Origin: CAZISM01 sp964541895 | GTDB taxonomy: Bacteria; Zhuqueibacterota; Zhuqueibacteria; Residuimicrobiales; Residuimicrobiaceae | Length of the DNA stretch: 10,798 nt | Direction of reading: 5' to 3' | NCBI GenBank assembly: GCA_964541895.1 | Contig: CAZISM010000161.1 | Location: forward strand, 1 to 10,798 | Position numbers and translations under genes: made by a program | Shown here: positions 6,168 through 10,798 of the stretch, piece by piece | Layout: each line of letters opens with the position of its first letter | Numbering within the stretch: the stretch's first letter is position 1 | The notes under the pieces: model-generated | The model's database searches: none | The model's input: only the letters and a program-made list of their open reading frames with translations | Told to the model about the DNA's origin: nothing

Positions 6168-7925
6168 ATGCGCAAGTATTTTGTGTTGTTCATGTTCATG
6201 TCCATGGCCTTGTTCGTGTCAGCTACGAGCAGTCTCAGCCGGGAAGTGCTGTATTGTTTCGATTTCGGCGGCGCCTTCCAGGATGTGGCGCCCGGTTATA
6301 CGCCGGTCTCCAGAGTGTATCACAGTCCACGCTATCTCTGGATCGACAATGTTCGTGAAGTGGAGCGTATGGACGTGCAGGATCCGCTGCGTCGCGATTT
6401 TGTCGGCGGACCCAAAGGCGAATTCTGGATCGGTCTTGATAACGGCGACTATGAAATCACCGTCATTCTTGGTGATCCCAGGGAAGGAAAAGGACCTTTC
6501 GATATTTATGTGCAGGACAGCCTGGTGCAATCCGGCATCACGCTAAAGCCAGGAGAGGAGAAACGGTTCAGCTTTCCGGCCGAGGTCTTGATGCAGAAAC
6601 TGAAACTTCGATTGCAGGCAGCCGCAGGTGCGGAATTTGCCATCAATGGTCTGGCGCTGGCCGGTGAACCGGGTGCAGCCCTGCGCCGGCTTTTTGATGA
6701 GGCGCCGCCCGATGATCTGCCGGCCCTGGACCTGGTGATGCGCGACGGCAGCACTGATACCAAAACGGCTCTGCGGATTATCTGCGACTGGTTTTTAGTC
6801 CATCAGCTACCTAATGGTTTTCTCGGCGACTATGAACCCGGCCGTAAAGGCGCGAATTTCTACTGGTATACCTCAGCCTATCCAATTCGAACGCTGCTGG
6901 CCGGATATGAAATCCTGGGCGATAAAAAATATCTGGACATTGTCTTCCGCATCATGGATGCATTGGTGGCCGAGCAATTGCCCAACGGCGCCTGGCAGCA
7001 AATTTTCCGGGACAGGCCCACCAGTGAGTTGACGCCAGAAGAAATTCAGGACATCTATGAGCACGAATGGATGAATCTGGCCGATATCGGCAGCATTGCC
7101 ACGGCACTGGGCATGAGCTGCCAATACGCGGACTCGCCGCGCAGGTTGCATTATGTCGATGCCCTGAAACGCTTTTGCGACGACTGGGCCGGCAAATGGC
7201 AGCAGCCTTCCGGTGGTTTTTCCAATGCCATGGAGAGCGGCGTAAAGCGGGTCAAGGAATACAGCACAGCCACAGCCACCGAGATGGCCGCGTTCACCTC
7301 ATTGTATGTTCAGACCGGTGAAAAGAAATACCTCGCTGTTGCCGAAAAGGCAGCGCATTTTATGGCCGACAACTGGAATCCCGATGGCCGGCCCATATGG
7401 TACAACCACGCCGGCACCAAGGAAGGTCTGATACAGCCGCAGCCGAGTTTGTATTTCGGCGAAGCGTTCTATCACATTGACGGTTTGTTCACCGTGTTTC
7501 ATCACACAAAAGATCGGGTCTTGCGCGATAAAATCCGCCAATGTTACGATTGGTACATCCATGGCGAAAGAGGCGTGCTCGCCCTTTTAGGCCAGCAGTC
7601 CTGGTGGCCGTTGCAGGATGCCTGGAACAACTCGAAAACCGCGGGCATTCCTTTGGCCTTTTTGAATTATCAGCGCATGACCGCGGACCCTGCAGTGGAA
7701 CGCTTTGTCTCCCTGGCCAAACGTTTTCTGTGCACGCCGCAATTCTCGCAGCGCCTCGGCATCATGGTAAGTGATGCCACCGTATCCTGGGGCGGCCACA
7801 GCTTGCAAGGCTGGGCAGCCTGTTCCATCTCTGCCACCGGATTCGCCGGCCTGTCCATTGCCGAGATGATCAAACCGGGCGTCATTTATCTCTCAGCCGA
7901 ATCACCGGACCGGACCAGGCCATAA
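6168..7925 (+). CDS. Secreted protein with malectin-like N-domain and (alpha/alpha) barrel, putative glycan-active enzyme
   Basis: The 585-residue product begins with a clear signal peptide (positively charged MRKYF, hydrophobic core, likely cleavage after VSA at 17-19). Residues about 28-165 start with CFDFGGAFQDVAPGYTPVS and contain strand-rich text with NGDYEITVILGD and FDIYVQ; this matches the galactose-binding/malectin-like module found before rhamnogalacturonan lyases and esterases. Residues about 195-570 are helical with repeated patterns such as SAYPIRTLLAGYEILGDKKYLD and TSLYVQTGEKKYLAVAEKAAHF, typical of (alpha/alpha)6 toroids in glycoside hydrolases and polysaccharide lyases. I cannot assign a specific GH or PL family. 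An ATG follows the preceding stop by only 4 bases, so the two are co-translated. An in-frame opening as early as 6033 exists but has no ribosome site and would bury the signal peptide. Confidence 0.8.
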   Translation: MRKYFVLFMFMSMALFVSATSSLSREVLYCFDFGGAFQDVAPGYTPVSRVYHSPRYLWIDNVREVERMDVQDPLRRDFVGGPKGEFWIGLDNGDYEITVILGDPREGKGPFDIYVQDSLVQSGITLKPGEEKRFSFPAEVLMQKLKLRLQAAAGAEFAINGLALAGEPGAALRRLFDEAPPDDLPALDLVMRDGSTDTKTALRIICDWFLVHQLPNGFLGDYEPGRKGANFYWYTSAYPIRTLLAGYEILGDKKYLDIVFRIMDALVAEQLPNGAWQQIFRDRPTSELTPEEIQDIYEHEWMNLADIGSIATALGMSCQYADSPRRLHYVDALKRFCDDWAGKWQQPSGGFSNAMESGVKRVKEYSTATATEMAAFTSLYVQTGEKKYLAVAEKAAHFMADNWNPDGRPIWYNHAGTKEGLIQPQPSLYFGEAFYHIDGLFTVFHHTKDRVLRDKIRQCYDWYIHGERGVLALLGQQSWWPLQDAWNNSKTAGIPLAFLNYQRMTADPAVERFVSLAKRFLCTPQFSQRLGIMVSDATVSWGGHSLQGWAACSISATGFAGLSIAEMIKPGVIYLSAESPDRTRP

Positions 7926-7929
7926 CAAC

Positions 7930-7934
7930 AGGAG
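7930..7934 (+). promoter_or_regulatory. Ribosome binding site supporting a TTG start
   Basis: AGGAG lies 6 bases before the TTG at 7941, optimal spacing. With no other start codon nearby that leaves the first membrane helix intact, this supports TTG initiation. Confidence 0.8.
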
Positions 7935-7940
7935 CCTTCC

Positions 7941-9506
7941 TTGGAAATTAACAATAGCCTGCAACCTCTTGATATCGGCGTCATTCTGATTTATGTTGTC
8001 TGCGTGCTCGGACTCGGTTTCTGGATCAGCTTTCGCAAACAGGAATCAGTGGATATTTTTCTCGCCGGCCGCAATCTGACCTGGCCCAATATCGGATTTT
8101 CCATTTTTGGTACCAATGTTTCGCCCTCCTTCATGCTTGCTTCCGCTTCCGTTGCCTATACATCCGGTATGGTGGCGGCAAATTTCGAATGGCTGGCGTG
8201 GATATTCCTCATGCTCCTGGCCATGGTCTTTGTCCCGCATTACCTGACCACAAAGATATCGACTATGCCGGAATTCATGGAACACCGATTCGATGCCAGG
8301 AGCAGAACGTTTTTATCCTATTATGCCCTTTTCACCACGGTCATCCTGTGGCTGGGGGGTTCGTTGTATTCCGGTGGTCTGCTGCTGTCGCAGATCACCG
8401 GCTGGCCGCTGTGGCTCTGCCTCAGTCTGCTCATGGCCCTGGCCACCAGTTTCACCATCACCGGCGGACTGACCGCGGTGGTCTATACCGATACCTTTCA
8501 GTCTGTGCTTATGATCGGTGCATCAGCGGCTTTGACCGGCATCGCCTATTTCAAGGCAGGCGGTCTGGCTGCCATTCTGGAAAGCGTGCCTGCCGATTAT
8601 TGGCAACTGTTTCGGCCGGCCGATGACTCTACCTTTCCCTGGCCGGCCATTGTTCTTGGTTATCCGGTGCTGGGCGTCTGGTTCTGGTGCACGGATCAGA
8701 CCATTGTGCAGCGCGTGCTAGGCGCCAGGAACACGCAGCAAGGTCAAAAAGGCGCCTTGTTCGCCGCGTTTTTAAAAATTCTGCCGCCCTTTATCTTTTT
8801 CATTCCCGGTATTTTGTGCTACGTCCTGTTTCCCAATCTGGAAAATCCCGATGCGGCTTATATGACCCTGGTCACCCGTCTGCTACCGACCGGTATGATC
8901 GGTCTGATCGTTGCAGTACTGATCGCAGCCATCATCAGCACCATCGATTCGGCCCTGAACTCGTTCAGCACCATATTCACTTTGGACATTTATTGCAAAA
9001 AAATCCGCCCCAGGGCCCAGGAACAAGAGATTCGCTGGATGGGTCGAATGATCACTCTGCTCATCGCGGTACTCACAGTTTTCATCGCCTGGAGCATGGC
9101 ATCGGTCGGTCGCGACCTGTTCAATCTTTTACAGGGCATCATTGCCTTCTTTGCCCCGCCCATGGCCGCGGTATTTCTCATCGGCGCCCTGTGGCGCAGG
9201 GCCACAGCCAGGGCCGCTCTGGTTACCCTGGTCATCGGTTCCACGGTCAGCCTGGCAGTGGGCGCCTGTCAATTCAAAGGTTGGCCCAGTGGAGTGGTAT
9301 GGCCGCATTATTTACTGTTGTCATTTTATCTGTTTGCAGCCCTGTCCATTTTCATGATCCTGATTTCGCTGTGGACGCAAAAAGAGTGCCGGCCTACTCC
9401 CCTGCCGACCTTGTGGGAAACTTTTCGCTCAGGCAGGGCGAGCATTTGGTTGCACTGGATGCTGTTGGGAGTGATTATGCTGAGTCTTTATGTAATATTC
9501 AATTAA
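7941..9506 (+). CDS. SGLT-type sodium/sugar symporter (SSS family)
   Basis: The 521-residue inner-membrane transporter has the hallmarks of the SGLT branch: an early DIFLAGRNLTWP motif, GGLTAVVYTDTFQ (175-187), WFWCTDQTIVQRVLGARN (247-264), and ISTIDSALNSFSTIFTLDIY (about 332-351). These align by pattern with segments of the Vibrio galactose symporter, where they form the sugar and sodium sites. Sugar import coupled to sodium is therefore likely; which sugar is not visible. It starts with TTG, 15 bases after the preceding stop, preceded by AGGAG. It lies between genes for exported enzymes, suggesting it imports their products. It is shorter than, and from a different subfamily to, the symporter at 89-2275, so the two are not recent duplicates. 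Confidence 0.93.
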   Translation: MEINNSLQPLDIGVILIYVVCVLGLGFWISFRKQESVDIFLAGRNLTWPNIGFSIFGTNVSPSFMLASASVAYTSGMVAANFEWLAWIFLMLLAMVFVPHYLTTKISTMPEFMEHRFDARSRTFLSYYALFTTVILWLGGSLYSGGLLLSQITGWPLWLCLSLLMALATSFTITGGLTAVVYTDTFQSVLMIGASAALTGIAYFKAGGLAAILESVPADYWQLFRPADDSTFPWPAIVLGYPVLGVWFWCTDQTIVQRVLGARNTQQGQKGALFAAFLKILPPFIFFIPGILCYVLFPNLENPDAAYMTLVTRLLPTGMIGLIVAVLIAAIISTIDSALNSFSTIFTLDIYCKKIRPRAQEQEIRWMGRMITLLIAVLTVFIAWSMASVGRDLFNLLQGIIAFFAPPMAAVFLIGALWRRATARAALVTLVIGSTVSLAVGACQFKGWPSGVVWPHYLLLSFYLFAALSIFMILISLWTQKECRPTPLPTLWETFRSGRASIWLHWMLLGVIMLSLYVIFN

Positions 9507-9513
9507 AACCAAT

Positions 9514-9518
9514 GAGGA
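9514..9518 (+). promoter_or_regulatory. Ribosome binding site of the beta-helix enzyme gene
   Basis: GAGGA lies 7 bases before the ATG at 9526, which opens directly into a signal peptide. This fixes the start of the last gene. Confidence 0.75.
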
Positions 9519-9525
9519 TGAATTC

Positions 9526-10798
9526 ATGAAGCGCTTTTTACTTTTTTTACTGGGAATGATGGTTCCCATGCTTGTGCATGCCGGCAAGAACGACCAGGTA
9601 TTCTACGTCTCCCCTTACGGCAATGACAGCTATCCCGGTACTTTAAAAAAGCCGTTCGCCACCATCGTTAAGGCGCGCGATGCGGTACGCAAAATAAATG
9701 CGACCATGAATCAGGACATCACCGTCTACCTGCGCAGCGGCTGCTATTTTCTGCAGGAACCGGTCCGCTTTGATGCGCGCGACTCGGGGCAGAACGGGCA
9801 CTTTGTGCGTTACCAGGCCTATCCGGGTGAACAACCCGAACTCTGCGGCGGCGAGTTGGTAAGAGACTGGCGTCTTGATGAAACGGGCCTGTACACGGCC
9901 GGGGTCAAGGGTGAATTCCGGCAGCTGTACATGAATGGCAAGCGTTGTACCCGCGCCCGCACACCGAATGAAGGCAGCTATTTTCGTTTGAAATTTTGGA
10001 ACGAACGGGACCGGGAGATCGTCATTGATCGTGAGTTGATCCATAACTGGGGCCATCTAGATCAAGTGGACATGATTGTACACATGCACTGGGCCGAAGC
10101 CGTGCTGCCGCTGGCATCGTTTTCGATCCATGGCGATTATGCATTTGTCGCACCGCGCGAGCCGGAACGGGATCTGGTGTTCCGCCGGATGTACCCGATC
10201 AAATCGGAAAATGAGGCCTTTCATTTCGAAAACGCTCTTGAATTTCTCGATCAGCCGGGAGAATGGTATCACGATATCTCAACGGGCACGCTGTATTATA
10301 AACCGCGGCCGGAAGAAAAAATGGCAGGGCTGCTCCAGGCCATTGTCCCGCGCCTGCAGCGGCTGCTGCATATCGATGGCGCCCTGGACCAACCGGTGCA
10401 TCATGTCACGTTCAGCGGCCTTTGTTTCAGCCACAGTGGCTGGATTTTACCCGAGGAAACCGGTATGCTGCAATCCCAGGCCGGCCACTACACCGTACGC
10501 GTCGAAGCGGAAAACCGGCAGTATTTCCGACGACCGCCGGCTGCTTTTTATGCGACCGGCTGCCATCATATCAAAATCGAACGCAATGTCTTTTGCAATA
10601 TGGGCGCCACGGCACTGGACCTGCATTATGGCACCCATGATAATGCGATCTCCGGCAATGTGTTCTATGACATTGCCGGCGCCGGCATCATGCACAGTAA
10701 ATTTTCCGAAGAGCATGAGGTGCATACCACGGTTTATAATCCAGAGGATCAGCGCGAAATCTGCCGCAACGACACCATCAGCAATAATTTGATCACGC
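9526..10798 (+). CDS. Secreted right-handed beta-helix enzyme, GH141/GH120-like, cut by the window edge
   Basis: The frame is open for 424 codons from ATG 9526 to the right edge, so the C-terminus is missing. A signal peptide (MKRFLLFLLGMMVPMLVHA, cleavage after residue 19) is followed by FYVSPYGNDSYPGT and PFATIVKARDAVR (about 26-55), the signature opening of right-handed parallel beta-helix enzymes. MNGKRCTRARTPNEGSY (about 144-160) and the later rungs HHIKIERNVFCNMGATALDL and NAISGNVFYDIAGAGIM strengthen this. The pattern most resembles GH141 (fucosidase or xylanase activities on pectin and xylan) and GH120; the sequence does not let me choose. It lies 19 bases after the symporter stop and is presumably the fourth gene of the operon. 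About half or more of a typical 700-900 residue member is visible. Confidence 0.85.
   Translation, partial: MKRFLLFLLGMMVPMLVHAGKNDQVFYVSPYGNDSYPGTLKKPFATIVKARDAVRKINATMNQDITVYLRSGCYFLQEPVRFDARDSGQNGHFVRYQAYPGEQPELCGGELVRDWRLDETGLYTAGVKGEFRQLYMNGKRCTRARTPNEGSYFRLKFWNERDREIVIDRELIHNWGHLDQVDMIVHMHWAEAVLPLASFSIHGDYAFVAPREPERDLVFRRMYPIKSENEAFHFENALEFLDQPGEWYHDISTGTLYYKPRPEEKMAGLLQAIVPRLQRLLHIDGALDQPVHHVTFSGLCFSHSGWILPEETGMLQSQAGHYTVRVEAENRQYFRRPPAAFYATGCHHIKIERNVFCNMGATALDLHYGTHDNAISGNVFYDIAGAGIMHSKFSEEHEVHTTVYNPEDQREICRNDTISNNLIT

Noticed and set aside
8687..9529. Plus-strand open frame of about 280 codons overlapping the SGLT-type symporter
   Set aside because: The translation is rich in His, Arg and Ser with no membrane helices, as expected from an out-of-frame reading of the symporter, whose motifs are clear.
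10076..10792. Plus-strand open frame of about 238 codons near the right edge
   Set aside because: It overlaps the beta-helix enzyme, which has a signal peptide, ribosome site and family motifs in another frame; this frame is rich in Cys, Met and Arg and lacks any motif.
1..10798. tRNA, rRNA, CRISPR array, insertion sequence or phage genes
   Set aside because: None of the expected structures, repeat-spacer patterns or transposase and phage motifs were seen; the only mobile-type feature is the REP pair.

Overview
The window looks like a piece of a metagenome-assembled or draft genome from a Gram-negative, glycan-degrading environmental bacterium. Base composition is moderately GC-rich. Two runs of exactly 100 N mark assembly gaps of unknown true length. 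The gene content (two sodium:solute symporters, several secreted carbohydrate-active proteins, a uroporphyrinogen-decarboxylase-like protein, and no SusC/SusD pair) recalls PVC- or FCB-group lineages (planctomycete, lentisphaeral or KSB1-like) more than a classical Bacteroidetes polysaccharide locus. That taxonomic guess is inference; there is no rRNA or marker gene here.

Layout. On the minus strand, read from right to left, are a UroD/MtaA-like methyltransferase-family gene (3572-2637, interrupted by gap 1), a 361-base non-coding stretch up to the symporter's chosen start, a large SSS-family symporter (2275-89), and the first 22 codons of another gene (66-1) running off the left edge. The non-coding stretch carries a pair of head-to-head REP elements (BIME-like) and a strongly structured leader for the symporter. 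On the plus strand a tight operon starts at 3841: a secreted GH20-like protein (3841-6163, interrupted by gap 2), a secreted protein with a carbohydrate-binding-like N-terminus and a predicted (alpha/alpha) barrel (6168-7925), an SGLT-type sodium/sugar symporter with a TTG start (7941-9506), and a secreted right-handed beta-helix protein resembling GH141/GH120-type enzymes (9526 to beyond the right edge). Intergenic spacers in this operon are only 4, 15 and 19 bases, and three of its genes start with good Shine-Dalgarno sites.

The two transcription units diverge from a 268-base region (3573-3840) with a good sigma70-type promoter on the minus strand (perfect TATAAT) and a plausible one on the plus strand. 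The working interpretation is a compact glycan-utilisation locus. Exported enzymes of the plus operon would bind and cleave a complex, perhaps pectin-like or N-acetylated, polysaccharide; the SGLT-type symporter would import the released sugar with sodium; the divergent unit would add a second transporter and a methyl- or decarboxylase-type enzyme. Substrate and catalytic activities cannot be fixed from sequence alone. The most interesting items are the GH20-like protein with a Cys-x-Cys-x-x-Cys motif in place of the usual Asp-Glu catalytic signature, the structured leader of the first symporter, and the REP pair.
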